Of a DNA stretch of 64,000 nt, positions 53,101 through 61,275 are shown piece by piece. This stretch comes from a virus: the IMG/VR virus record IMGVR_UViG_3300049491_000357, positions 1 through 64,000 of that record, one strand, 5' to 3'. The notes beneath the pieces were generated by a model, which saw only the letters and a program-made list of their open reading frames with translations, made no database searches and was not told the DNA's origin. Position numbers and translations under genes: made by a program. Numbering within the stretch: the stretch's first letter is position 1; the number at the start of each line of letters is the position of its first letter.

Positions 53101-53579
53101 TGCCCGGCTGCGGCTGTAAGGGCAGGGTTGACACTCATCTTGCACAACTCCCACCACTTTAGGATGTCGTTGGCTTGGATACTTACTGTGTGCTCACCGT
53201 TGTCGTAGGAGTTACCCACCTCAGTGACAATACCCCAAAAGACCGGATAATATTGAGGGACACCTTCAACTAGGTAGAACCCTTTGGCAAAGACCTCAAT
53301 CTCCATCATGGGAGAGATGAGGGGATTCCCTTCAAAGTAGAAGTCGTCCACGGAGTGTCGTGGGATCGCCATGCTGACCGAAGCCGATCCAGGAGCGGAC
53401 TCAACTGAAAGGTCGATCGTGACGTTGGTGATGTAGGAGTTGAAGTCAAACTTACGTCGACAACTAGGGCAACCAATAACATCCGACTCCCCATTGATGT
53501 AGACAAGCACATCCGGCCCATGGACAATGGTTGGCCGAATGTTCGGCTGGTATGTACCCTGAAAAGGTCCGCGAGGCAT
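50172..53579 (-). CDS. Baseplate hub protein, gp27/gpD-like, enlarged
   Basis: An 1135-residue protein from ATG 53579 with GGGAAA upstream. Residues 45-150 fit the hub pattern: ITNVTIDLSVESAPGSASVSMAI, a turn, MMEIEVFAKG, then PVFWGIVTEVG and HTVSIQANDILKWW. A Cys pair GCPSC at 37-40 is an odd addition. A central region (about 380-470) has HGMDILDRINSKRHRATVTI and TTTLTLTAKRQKFL, typical of the tube-like second barrel. The last 300 residues are longer than usual and end in a predicted coiled coil (IEGQIKMAEKELGATNTEIQR..QLANAQASQAKL). The hub forms the trimer that joins tube and spike. Its order between lysozyme-like and spike genes supports the call. Confidence 0.82.
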   Translation of the reverse strand: MPRGPFQGTYQPNIRPTIVHGPDVLVYINGESDVIGCPSCRRKFDFNSYITNVTIDLSVESAPGSASVSMAIPRHSVDDFYFEGNPLISPMMEIEVFAKGFYLVEGVPQYYPVFWGIVTEVGNSYDNGEHTVSIQANDILKWWELCKMSVNPALTAAAGQEGRNIFGNVFFGMNPFDVIWSCAQQAFGDVVVGSGSLVSLVKENGQRQVFTEALGDIMAYWEQRFSRVRSNLLLYGTNGVAVRGDTLYESFNKQKKGEFSKPFASTAVRNANGGPNAGQMVFDPTDKSVVAFRTQFSQAGQVNFWSSEFQTKLELANAAKEAIGYEFFMDVTGDIVFKPPFYNLDILSNKPVSWIQDIDVINWDFSESEAEVVTQLTMQGSFGGNVDYGFPEDVTPFTSVTDYHLLRKYGWRTHTFNSEFMGDTQLMFYHGMDILDRINSKRHRATVTIPMRPELRLGFPIYVAPLDQIWYIQGISHNLAFGGRATTTLTLTAKRQKFLAPRGIGRIYMTSYTGPTAKEAASKKPQPGTKNAESNQKATPSPSSLLPFKYTSRQLAQSGKFTVNVGLAATTPPTIDQLQSFAKDNPYAPLILRHPKTGRVVGYPNVNMIYTRPFAPPKDQLGANAGQSAKNVSNYIKKTITPVVAKQAFQQLQADIGKKNVASEVDKARDSLLNNRYQYGLNSAGVFIYVHDQSKVFGEVTFIPNKNVTVQYDGSATTANLFGSGSTGMLRPVSDERGFEVVGHFRYGRGLALRDGRLVYDPNQKNKAASVDLQVALAGDLFASLSAQSQGITTLTTTYANPIDAITRLQPEDLQTAGTQNEPTAGSIQQSFIGAGTNFVDSAPLGSPEQKGMPLSVEAGQLSRALTIAELNIVRDPGQQDSQCSCLSGRSDLAFMNVGYQLKPLNVNTMGGVAPDSSTLPGGAGTARVLPPTVIGGNQLIQDAIRGSTPVTDEQYRAAFGGKNALLQIDQFLFSLYEALDTPHEALESALRGETLDIKFPSAEEVRFGQPGNPDPELSPPFNPANRLAVGDPAAFAAQANSAKSDLVKQWSDFGTNLKKNTDRALIEGQIKMAEKELGATNTEIQRLQKDIESQKGGAQIITSPSLQTQLANAQASQAKLIQQITDDKFKLQQL

Positions 53580-53582
53580 CAG

Positions 53583-55775
53583 TCATTTCCCAGGAGGGGC
53601 TTTGGGCCCAGAGGTTTTCGGCTTACCTAGAGTGGTGGAGATGAACTCGCCCTTCTCAGGTTGCTTGGATAGCCCAAAACTGGACTCCGTTTCTGCGGCG
53701 GCAAAAGGCGAAAATGGGGTCCCAGTCAGGTCTGTTTTCTCCAAGAGTTTCTGCCTGTACGCCAATTCCACATCAGAGAGCGGCCGAGAAGGAGTACCTG
53801 AAGCGCTAAGCGTCGCGGAGTCCGTTGGGATAGTATTTTGACCACGTTGGAAATTCGTCGCGAAGAGCGAAGAGGCCCCGTAGTTTTCTTTGGGGTCAGG
53901 GATTCGGTCTAGTTCGAACTTGGCTCGCACGGTGAAGGAGTAGTCATACTCCAACGAGAACGGTTTGTCGTCGGTCTCGTTGACATTTAGCGAGTCAAAC
54001 GAACCGATGTACAACACGTTGTCGTAGTAGATGTACACGGAGCCTACAAGGGCCAAATTGTTGGCTGTAGGGTCCTTACGGGCAAAGTCCTCCAACCAGA
54101 TCGTTCCGTTGTTACGGTAGATCAAATAGAGGGAGAGGAAGTTTTGGTAGGAGGCAGAGAAGTTTCTCGCCATCCGGGTTAGCCCTGGGGACGTCCCAGA
54201 GGCCCCATTGGGAGACCCCCCGATGTCTAGGGAGAAGAATCCGGCCAACTTACCAGATGCCGTCAACTTTGCCTGAGCCTCTCCCCAGTGCTCAACAAGG
54301 GGGCCAGGACCATTTCGACCGTAGCTACCGTCAGCTATGATCTTCTCTTCCGATACTTTGAAGCTGGTTGGATTGACCAACATTCGTAGTGGGGGTGTAC
54401 GACGCATCTGCTCAATGGCAATCTGAAGGGCCAAGATGTAGTCCTTCTGAGCACCCTGAAGCTGTTGCCCTAGCTCAGATAGGTTAAGGTCTCGGTCTGC
54501 TGCCTTATCGGCGTCCTTAGCTGCCTTGCTGGCCGCATCTGACCCTTTCCCCGCCCATGACGTCGGAGAACCATTCGGGTCGACAGGTGGGGCCTGCACG
54601 CTCAAAGAACAGGCATCATTGTAGTACGAGTACTTGGTGAATCTGTTGGTGGAAGCGGTGTACGCCGCCTGATTTGTTTTTGGTGTGATACCCTGTTCAG
54701 TTATAAAGGCAGGGGGACTAGCCTTTCCAGAAAGGGCTGCCTTCGTCCACCCTACCCGATTTCGGTAGTCCACAGAGTACTCACGAAATGCACACGAATC
54801 TGGGGCATTGGTCGGAAGGCCACTAACATCCCACGAAGGGCCGCCCGCCTTCTTGACCCCCGCCGACGCCTCCTTCAACAGGGCTGGGAAAAGACCCTCC
54901 TTCGGGGACTTACTGGTTCCATGATAGTAGATCTCAACGGACTCCCCGTAGTACCCGCCTTGGGCCAAAGACGTCATGTAACCCATGACGTCTCCCGACT
55001 GTGCCGCCGCCCTTGTGTTTGGGTTCCCGTATACGTGCCGGATCATTGCAACCGCCCCGGTGGCGGTACTTTCGTAGGTGTTGAAGTATGATCCGTTCTT
55101 ATTCAAGAACGTACCAGGTTTGGCTTTAGGGTAGTTCCCAATGAATCCAGGGTTATTGTTTGGCCACGCCCCACTGGTCTCACGCATCGACTGTGCTGTG
55201 ATGAAGAGCATTTCAGTGGGGGAAGGCTCGTGTCCAAATACCTTCACGTAAGCATCATGGAAAATGTGATACATCTCACCAGGCGAGTGTTTGGTGATCA
55301 CGGGCGGCCCCATGTCCTCACCCGTAGCTCCAGGTTGGATTGGGATACCCGTTGTATTAGCCCCCCCAGAGGGCTGGATCTGGTACCCCGGTACGGTAAC
55401 AATGTACCCCGCAGAGGCGGAGGATGCTGCGGATACCCCACTATTTTGAGGAAGCGGTTCTGAGACATCTACGTTCTGAGCAAGGCCGTTCCTGTTGGCA
55501 ACGGTAGCTGAACGGTCCAGTAGTCTCCCCGTAACATTGGCCGAAGGCGGCAAAAGACCAATGATGAATAGCTTAGTATCCCGTGAGCTTCGACGGGGTA
55601 CGTCAGTCAGGGGGATGAACTGGCTCGCCAGAGAGTCAGACTCTGCATTCCAGTTCGCACGCTGGAATGTCAGCAGGTCGTATAGTTCCGGAGGAAAGAA
55701 ATCAGCAAGCCCCTCGATCTGTTCGTAGGTTCGAGCGGAAGGGGGTGCTGGGGAGGGGGCTGTGTTGTCAGCCAC
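53583..55775 (-). CDS. Baseplate protein with embedded lysozyme-like domain
   Basis: A 730-residue protein from GTG 55775 with GGGAGG 8-9 bases upstream, overlapping the previous gene by 8 bases. Residues about 163-285 form a lysozyme-like fold: helix EMLFITAQSMRETSGAW with Glu199 as a candidate catalytic acid, NNNPGFIGNYP (206-216), then TYESTATGAVAMIRHVYG and QGGYYGESVEIYYHG. Such domains cut peptidoglycan during injection. The C-terminal 270 residues are tube-like (LRMLVNPTSFKVSEEKII, GTIWLEDFA, YIYYDNVLYIGSFDSLNVNETDDKPFSLEY) and align in plan with the 264-residue neighbour. A long linker holds a helix. A lysozyme domain in this position, not on the spike, is notable. Confidence 0.8.
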   Translation of the reverse strand: MADNTAPSPAPPSARTYEQIEGLADFFPPELYDLLTFQRANWNAESDSLASQFIPLTDVPRRSSRDTKLFIIGLLPPSANVTGRLLDRSATVANRNGLAQNVDVSEPLPQNSGVSAASSASAGYIVTVPGYQIQPSGGANTTGIPIQPGATGEDMGPPVITKHSPGEMYHIFHDAYVKVFGHEPSPTEMLFITAQSMRETSGAWPNNNPGFIGNYPKAKPGTFLNKNGSYFNTYESTATGAVAMIRHVYGNPNTRAAAQSGDVMGYMTSLAQGGYYGESVEIYYHGTSKSPKEGLFPALLKEASAGVKKAGGPSWDVSGLPTNAPDSCAFREYSVDYRNRVGWTKAALSGKASPPAFITEQGITPKTNQAAYTASTNRFTKYSYYNDACSLSVQAPPVDPNGSPTSWAGKGSDAASKAAKDADKAADRDLNLSELGQQLQGAQKDYILALQIAIEQMRRTPPLRMLVNPTSFKVSEEKIIADGSYGRNGPGPLVEHWGEAQAKLTASGKLAGFFSLDIGGSPNGASGTSPGLTRMARNFSASYQNFLSLYLIYRNNGTIWLEDFARKDPTANNLALVGSVYIYYDNVLYIGSFDSLNVNETDDKPFSLEYDYSFTVRAKFELDRIPDPKENYGASSLFATNFQRGQNTIPTDSATLSASGTPSRPLSDVELAYRQKLLEKTDLTGTPFSPFAAAETESSFGLSKQPEKGEFISTTLGKPKTSGPKAPPGK

Positions 55776-56562
55776 TTCTCGTTCCTCCCGTTGAAGCGTT
55801 GGCTACGCCGATAGTTGGACCCGCCGCCCCAGATCCAGTAGCGGACACAGGTACAGCTCCGTTGGGGTTTGTCCTGAGTGCGTTTTGCGTTTGAAACTGT
55901 GGGACTTGGATACCAGTAGGCACAAAGCTCCGACGGACCCCCTGCACATTCGCCTGATCCCTGGGGACTACCTGTCCAGGGATCTTCACCAACGTCTGTT
56001 TGACCTTGAAGCTCCAAGACAACTTGAAAGCGAACGGGCTCTCTTCCGTCTCCTCGTAGTCGAACGAACGGAAGTACCCAAGGAACGTTCCCCGATCGTA
56101 CATCAGCATCACATTGCCCTGGAGGACGATATTCCCGAACGGGTCGTATACGCTACCGTTATTGTGGAACACGTCATAGAGATCACGGAACCGATCCCAG
56201 GCAATCGTTCGTTGGCGCAACACAGAGGTCACCCCTGTGTAGATGTTCATAAACGCCCCTGTGGACCCATCCGCCGAGATCTCAGATAGGTCGTCGGGCC
56301 AATGCTGTTCGACGAAGCCACCACGCGTCTGAAATCGCTCAATCTTCTTGGTGTGAGTCTCTGAAAGAGACGAGGGGTTGACATGCATCACAAGAGCATG
56401 CGGAAGAAGAGCTTTGGTGCCGTCGAATGGACTGGTGATCTGGAACGCCATCGGGATGGGGCCCCGACGAGCCTCAGCCCCATGCTGGTACCTTGGAGGA
56501 CCAGGAGCATCCAACCGAGGACTGTTGGGGTTAGGCGAACGGATAATAGGAGTTCCAGCCAT
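55768..56562 (-). CDS. Baseplate tube-adaptor-like protein
   Basis: A 264-residue protein. The longest start, ATG 56562, overlaps the tape measure frame by 175 bases; ATG 56451 (MAFQITSPFDG) cuts this to 64 and is a good alternative. The core (LVMHVNPSSLSETHTKKIERFQTRGGFVEQHW, RDLYDVFHNNGSVYD, NVMLMYDRGTFLGYFRSFDYEETEESPFAFKLSWSF) has the pattern of LysM-less tail tube-adaptor proteins from contractile systems, with the E-S-P-F / K-P-F turn followed by paired aromatic strands. The same plan occurs in the C-terminal half of the 730-residue neighbour. It probably joins the tail tube to the hub. Confidence 0.76.
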   Translation of the reverse strand: MAGTPIIRSPNPNSPRLDAPGPPRYQHGAEARRGPIPMAFQITSPFDGTKALLPHALVMHVNPSSLSETHTKKIERFQTRGGFVEQHWPDDLSEISADGSTGAFMNIYTGVTSVLRQRTIAWDRFRDLYDVFHNNGSVYDPFGNIVLQGNVMLMYDRGTFLGYFRSFDYEETEESPFAFKLSWSFKVKQTLVKIPGQVVPRDQANVQGVRRSFVPTGIQVPQFQTQNALRTNPNGAVPVSATGSGAAGPTIGVANASTGGTRSG

Positions 56563-59500
56563 GGGTCTAATCTGTTCTTCATGGCAGCCATGTGCTCAAC
56601 CACGACATTTTGAGCTGTGGCTTCGACGAACTGCTTAAGATCCCCCTTCAAGGACAACTCCACTCGCACCTGACCACCTCCGCCCCCTCCTCCTCCGGCG
56701 GGAACGATACGTTCCCCCTTGCCAATGGACGTAAGACCCTCCCCTGGGGCAGGACTGATCTTAGCCAAACCTCCAGCCACAGACGATACCATACCTCCAG
56801 CTGCGTTGGCTTTAATGCCATACTCATCCTCATGTTTGCCCGCATACTCCCCAGCAAACTTCATAGCAGACTTGGGATCACTGACCCCACCTTCAGCGAA
56901 GTCATCCTTCCACCCCTTCACCTTGTCTGAGAAGGCGAGCATGGCGAATTCAAAGAGAGCCACTCGAAGAGAGTTGAGGGTTGATTCCTCAATCATCTTC
57001 GCCATTTGATTCTCCATGAAGGACTTGTTCAGTTTGATGCCCTTGTTCTTGAGGACGTTCTCAATCTCACCCAAAGTCCCCAGGGTTGCCTCCTGTGCTT
57101 CCACCCCAGTTTCCATGACTCCAGTCTGAGTTTCAGGAGCAGCGGTGCCTCCAAATGTGGCTTTGATGGCATCTTCGACATGAGTGTCGTGGGTGTATGC
57201 TGTAGAGTTTGTGGTTAGCGCCTTCCCAGCCTCTTCTGTGTTGGGGAGTGCCTTTGCAACACCATCTCCAACAGCGGCTGACTGTTCCTCTTTGGTGAGA
57301 GCAGAGGGGCCGCCCACTTTTGCTGTATCCCCCAATAGCTTAACAAGGTCTGTGGGCATCATTCCACCAAGAGCGGACTCACGCGCTTTGGCTCGATCAC
57401 CCCCAAAGTCAGAATCAATGTCTCCCTCCCCATAACGATCTTCAAGAGTCTTCTGAACCAATGCTTGTTTCTGATCTAGGGCGTCAGCTTCTTTCCTCAA
57501 CGCATCGCTTTTGGCTTTAGCTCTAGCTGCTTCAGGCCCAGTAGCCCCATATGCCTCTCGATCAACATCCTCAGCCTCAGCTCGTTTGGATGCCCCAGCT
57601 TCCCCCTTCGCCATCTTAGATAGCTTCTCAACCTCCTTGAAAGCATCCGTTTGCTTCAGCGCTTTATTTTGATCCCGCCAATCCTTGTTATCTTTAACGG
57701 CAGCAAGGATTGCAGGATCTTTTGTCTTTTGAGCCTCCATTTTTGTCTTAGAGGAAGAACTGGCCCCAGGCAATCCGGTAAGAGTTTCCCAGATACCAAT
57801 GATCGCTTCGTAGAAGGTGTGCATCATCCAGTCGATGAACACCTGAAGTTGCTCCATGATACTCTGGACCCGAGTGCCCATTCGCTTGTTAGCTTCCTCC
57901 TGGGCATCTTTCCCGTCGGCTGTATCTTTTGTGGCTTGGTCCATGGTGTCGTAGATCTTGGTCCAAGAAGCATCCTTCGCTTCTTGTGCCGACATCTTCC
58001 CCCGTTTGACCAACTCCTCTCGTTGCTCCGCAATCTGCTCTGCCATATTTTGGTATAGCTGACGCGTTTCATCATCTAGTCCAGCCAAGGAGTCACCGGC
58101 TATACTACCCAAATGTCCCTCATCGCTACCAAAACGTGTAGTTTCGGCATACTTGTGTTCAGCCGCAGCCACCACGCTAACTTTGGAGAGTGCTCTGGCA
58201 TTTCCTACCAAACCCCCCTTAGCCATTCTCTTCTCGGCGTTCAGGCTGGAGACGGCCTCCTTCAGGGTGCCTACCTTTGACTTATCCCCTGACTCAGCGA
58301 CCTTTTTGATCATATCTCGAACAGCGTCTTTACCCGCCGGGCCAGCTTCAAGAGCCTTCTTGACATCCTGGACAGTGCCCCCACCAGCATCTGCAATAGC
58401 CTTCGCGATGGAGCTGTTTTTTGATGCAATGTCCTCCGCAACAAGTTTGGCAGTCTTGGCAGGCCCTGCGAGTAGGGAGGACTTGACCTTGTCTTGGAAG
58501 CTAGCTCCCTTGTATGCATTCATAGCGGACTGCATGAATTTCTGAGCATTTCGTGGGCTCATCACCTTACCAAGCTTACCCAAAAGCTTGACCGCATCTT
58601 CAAGACGAGTGTTGTATAGACTAAGGTCAGCGGACACTCCTCGGATCATGGCGTAAAACTTATTGCTGGCGATCCCAGAATCTTCAGCACTTCTCGTAAT
58701 CATGCGAAACGAATCAACCGTCTGACCGAGACTTTGCCCCAGCTCAGTCATCATCTCAGCCTGGAAGCCCGTAACCTCCTGCAAAGAGATACCCATCGAG
58801 CGGGAGTATGCCACCGCTGCTTGAGTCACTGAGCCAAAATCCTTAGAAAACGCAGCGGACTTCTGGTTTAGTTGCCCAAACTGCTGCTCCAACGCCGTAA
58901 GCTGCACACCTTCCGCCTGAAGACTAGAAAGCACTTCTTTATGAGTGTCCGCAGAGATCCCCCAATCCAAGTTATTGGACGCATTGTAAGCTGACTCACG
59001 GATGTTTCTCAGTGAGTCATCCATCTTACTCAAGCCTTCCTCAACATTACCCATCGATCCCGAAAACCACTGAGCTGTTCCAGCAGAAGCCAAGATGTCC
59101 TTGTTGAACTCTTTGACCATGGCCTCGGCGTCAACGAACATCTTCACGAGCCCGAAGATCGAACCCCCCAAAGTGCCCAGAAGTGGCCCGAGTTTGGATA
59201 CGGTTGAAATGACCGGCCCCATCTTGCCTGCGATTGCCCCAAGCCCCTTAAGGGCTGCCCCCATCGCTGCTTCAGGTCCCCCACCCTTTGCTTGAAGTGC
59301 AGCACCCTTGGCGGACAACGACCCACCAACCTTGCTCAGCTTCCCACCAAGGTGTCCCCCGGCTGCCTTGAGGCCCCTGCCAGCAAGCTTAGCAAAGCTC
59401 TTCCCCGCCCCTTCAACATCCTTGTGCAACAAGGCTGAAAGCGGTTCAGCCAGCTCCTTACCAGCCTCAAGAGCGGCCTTCGTGAGTTCATTGCCACTGA

Positions 59501-59984
59501 ACTCGAACTTCAGGTCATTGACCTTGTCGGAGAGGTCTTCAGCCTTTCTTTGGATAGACTCGAAACTCTTTTGAGCTGCTTCAGTTCGCTTTTTATACGC
59601 CTCGACAGCCTTCTTCGACTCATCCAACGCAACTTGATGGGTTGCCTTCTCTGCCTCAGACAGCTTCTCAAAGTCTCTCGTCTGTTGGCGAAGGAGCTTC
59701 GACTTCTCCTTGAACAGACTCTCCTCTTGCTTGTATGCTTTTCGAGAAACAAGGAGCTGTGCGTTGTACAGCTTCAGAGACTTCTCGGCCTTCTTGACAA
59801 GTTTAGGAACCTTGTTGAAGCCGTCAGACATCTTGGACAAGAAGCCGCCAATAGCCCCCTGGCCCTCTTTTTGTGCCCTCTTGGCACTCTTTTCCATGTC
59901 GTGAAACGACTTCTCATACGACCGACGAAACTTGTCGGCCTTCATCTCTACGCTTAGAGATAGCGTAATGTCTTCGGTAGCCAT
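56388..59984 (-). CDS. Tail tape measure protein
   Basis: A 1198-residue protein from ATG 59984 in a TGATG junction (GTG one codon upstream is possible). The N-terminal 180 residues are charged coiled coil (VKMKADKFRRSY-like start, then KKAEKSLKLYNAQLL, KLLRQQTRDFEKLSEAEKATHQ). About residues 215-300 are Gly/Ala/Leu-rich with a hydrophobic segment (KLGPLLGTLGGSIFGLVKMFV), as usual for tape measures. Long helices continue to a Gly-rich GGGGGGGQVRVELSL. If about 0.15 nm per residue holds, the tail would be near 180 nm. The last 58 residues, overlapping the next gene, look unlike the rest. Longest gene in the tail core and flanked by chaperone-like and baseplate genes. Confidence 0.85.
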   Translation of the reverse strand: MATEDITLSLSVEMKADKFRRSYEKSFHDMEKSAKRAQKEGQGAIGGFLSKMSDGFNKVPKLVKKAEKSLKLYNAQLLVSRKAYKQEESLFKEKSKLLRQQTRDFEKLSEAEKATHQVALDESKKAVEAYKKRTEAAQKSFESIQRKAEDLSDKVNDLKFEFSGNELTKAALEAGKELAEPLSALLHKDVEGAGKSFAKLAGRGLKAAGGHLGGKLSKVGGSLSAKGAALQAKGGGPEAAMGAALKGLGAIAGKMGPVISTVSKLGPLLGTLGGSIFGLVKMFVDAEAMVKEFNKDILASAGTAQWFSGSMGNVEEGLSKMDDSLRNIRESAYNASNNLDWGISADTHKEVLSSLQAEGVQLTALEQQFGQLNQKSAAFSKDFGSVTQAAVAYSRSMGISLQEVTGFQAEMMTELGQSLGQTVDSFRMITRSAEDSGIASNKFYAMIRGVSADLSLYNTRLEDAVKLLGKLGKVMSPRNAQKFMQSAMNAYKGASFQDKVKSSLLAGPAKTAKLVAEDIASKNSSIAKAIADAGGGTVQDVKKALEAGPAGKDAVRDMIKKVAESGDKSKVGTLKEAVSSLNAEKRMAKGGLVGNARALSKVSVVAAAEHKYAETTRFGSDEGHLGSIAGDSLAGLDDETRQLYQNMAEQIAEQREELVKRGKMSAQEAKDASWTKIYDTMDQATKDTADGKDAQEEANKRMGTRVQSIMEQLQVFIDWMMHTFYEAIIGIWETLTGLPGASSSSKTKMEAQKTKDPAILAAVKDNKDWRDQNKALKQTDAFKEVEKLSKMAKGEAGASKRAEAEDVDREAYGATGPEAARAKAKSDALRKEADALDQKQALVQKTLEDRYGEGDIDSDFGGDRAKARESALGGMMPTDLVKLLGDTAKVGGPSALTKEEQSAAVGDGVAKALPNTEEAGKALTTNSTAYTHDTHVEDAIKATFGGTAAPETQTGVMETGVEAQEATLGTLGEIENVLKNKGIKLNKSFMENQMAKMIEESTLNSLRVALFEFAMLAFSDKVKGWKDDFAEGGVSDPKSAMKFAGEYAGKHEDEYGIKANAAGGMVSSVAGGLAKISPAPGEGLTSIGKGERIVPAGGGGGGGGQVRVELSLKGDLKQFVEATAQNVVVEHMAAMKNRLDPWLELLLSVRLTPTVLGWMLLVLQGTSMGLRLVGAPSRWRSRSPVHSTAPKLFFRMLL

Positions 59985-61267
59985 CACTGTCTCCAGGGCT
60001 TGCCCGGCGTTTTAACCGGAGGCAGGGGAATTGCGGTCTCAGGATCCTTGTCAGAGGTTCCCACAGTTGTCGACACACCAGGGGCAATACCCCAACGATC
60101 CATAAAGCGTTCCATCTTTTCGCTTTCCTCTGGCGTTGGCTGTACAAAACCCTGAGATACTCGTTGTGCTTCGATTTGCTTTTGGCGAGCAATTCTCTCT
60201 TGCACCTGTGCCCTGGTAAGCCCAATCGTATCAGACCCCCCATAGATAGTCTGACCACGGAATGACTCCTCAGAGGCTTTCGCTGCTGCAACAAGTTGTT
60301 CGCGTTGTGCCGCAACACGGTCTTTGATCCGCTGCTCATGAGCATCAACAACTTCATCGTGCCAGTCTTTTTCGCCCTTCAGGGACTTGGCCACCTGATC
60401 TGCAAGCTGCTCTGTTGTTTGAGCGAGAAGAACTACCTGCCCATCACGAAGAGTTGGCCCTTCGTCCAAAGAGATACCCTCATAGACATGCCGAAGAAGG
60501 CGATCTTTTCTAGCAATCTTGTCCTGCATCTCTTTGCGGTGGCGATCATGATCTCGGTTGTAGATCTTCTGAATGCCCTTGCCTGCCATACACGACCCAA
60601 CAAATTTCGCGTTTTCCCACTCCCGCTCTGCGGCAGCCGACGTGTCTTCAAAGTAGTTGATGGCTCGCCATGTAAGCTGAGCCCAGTTCAACCCCAGGTC
60701 AGCCGTCCCCGCTATACCAGTCACCGCCGCCAATGAGAGGTCCAACCCGTGAAGCTGAGCCCACCTGTAGCGAGAATAGTTTTCCATCGCATACGCCTCA
60801 ACAAGCACCGTAGCGTTTGAGGCTCGACGGTTTAGTTCCGACAAATGACGGATGACCTTGGCCCTGGCTGTGGGCTGCATGTCACGAAACATGTTGGCGA
60901 TTTTCGGCATCCACCTTTGCCGGTCCACGAGTACATTCTGACCATCCACCATGAATACACCAAACGCCAAAAAGAGGTCCCAAAACCTAGAGGTCACCCT
61001 ACCTTCGTTGGCGAATCCGCCCATCAGGCGAGTCAATTCAAACTCGTGCTGATTGAGGCTCTTGAACACAAAGAGGACGTCGTTGATTTCCGCGGTACTC
61101 GTCAAGAATCCGCGAAAGAGCACTGATGTAACATCCTTGTATACCTCAGGATTAACTTCTGGGGCCTGAGGGATGACCGTGCGAAGGTCGTCAGGGTCAT
61201 CCTCTCCCTCCGACTTGCGGCGGAGTTTTTCTTGTTCTTCTCCGTATTGCTCCGCAGTCTGAGTCAT
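59984..61267 (-). CDS. Tail assembly-region protein, possible chaperone
   Basis: A 427-residue protein, ATG 61267, with a TGAGGTGACC ribosome binding site, 8 bases after the 361-residue gene. It is largely helical: VYKDVTSVLFRGFLTS, FRFWDLFLAFGVFMVDG-like helix near residue 90, WRAINYFEDTSAAAEREWENAKF, then charged coiled coil (RKEMQDKIARKDRLLRHV, VQERIARQKQIEAQR) and a Pro-rich tail. It sits immediately before the tape measure, the classical position of a tail assembly chaperone. A TGA lies in its own frame just before its start, so it is not a frameshift extension of the previous gene. No firm family match. Confidence 0.66.
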   Translation of the reverse strand: MTQTAEQYGEEQEKLRRKSEGEDDPDDLRTVIPQAPEVNPEVYKDVTSVLFRGFLTSTAEINDVLFVFKSLNQHEFELTRLMGGFANEGRVTSRFWDLFLAFGVFMVDGQNVLVDRQRWMPKIANMFRDMQPTARAKVIRHLSELNRRASNATVLVEAYAMENYSRYRWAQLHGLDLSLAAVTGIAGTADLGLNWAQLTWRAINYFEDTSAAAEREWENAKFVGSCMAGKGIQKIYNRDHDRHRKEMQDKIARKDRLLRHVYEGISLDEGPTLRDGQVVLLAQTTEQLADQVAKSLKGEKDWHDEVVDAHEQRIKDRVAAQREQLVAAAKASEESFRGQTIYGGSDTIGLTRAQVQERIARQKQIEAQRVSQGFVQPTPEESEKMERFMDRWGIAPGVSTTVGTSDKDPETAIPLPPVKTPGKPWRQ

Positions 61268-61275
61268 AGGTCACC

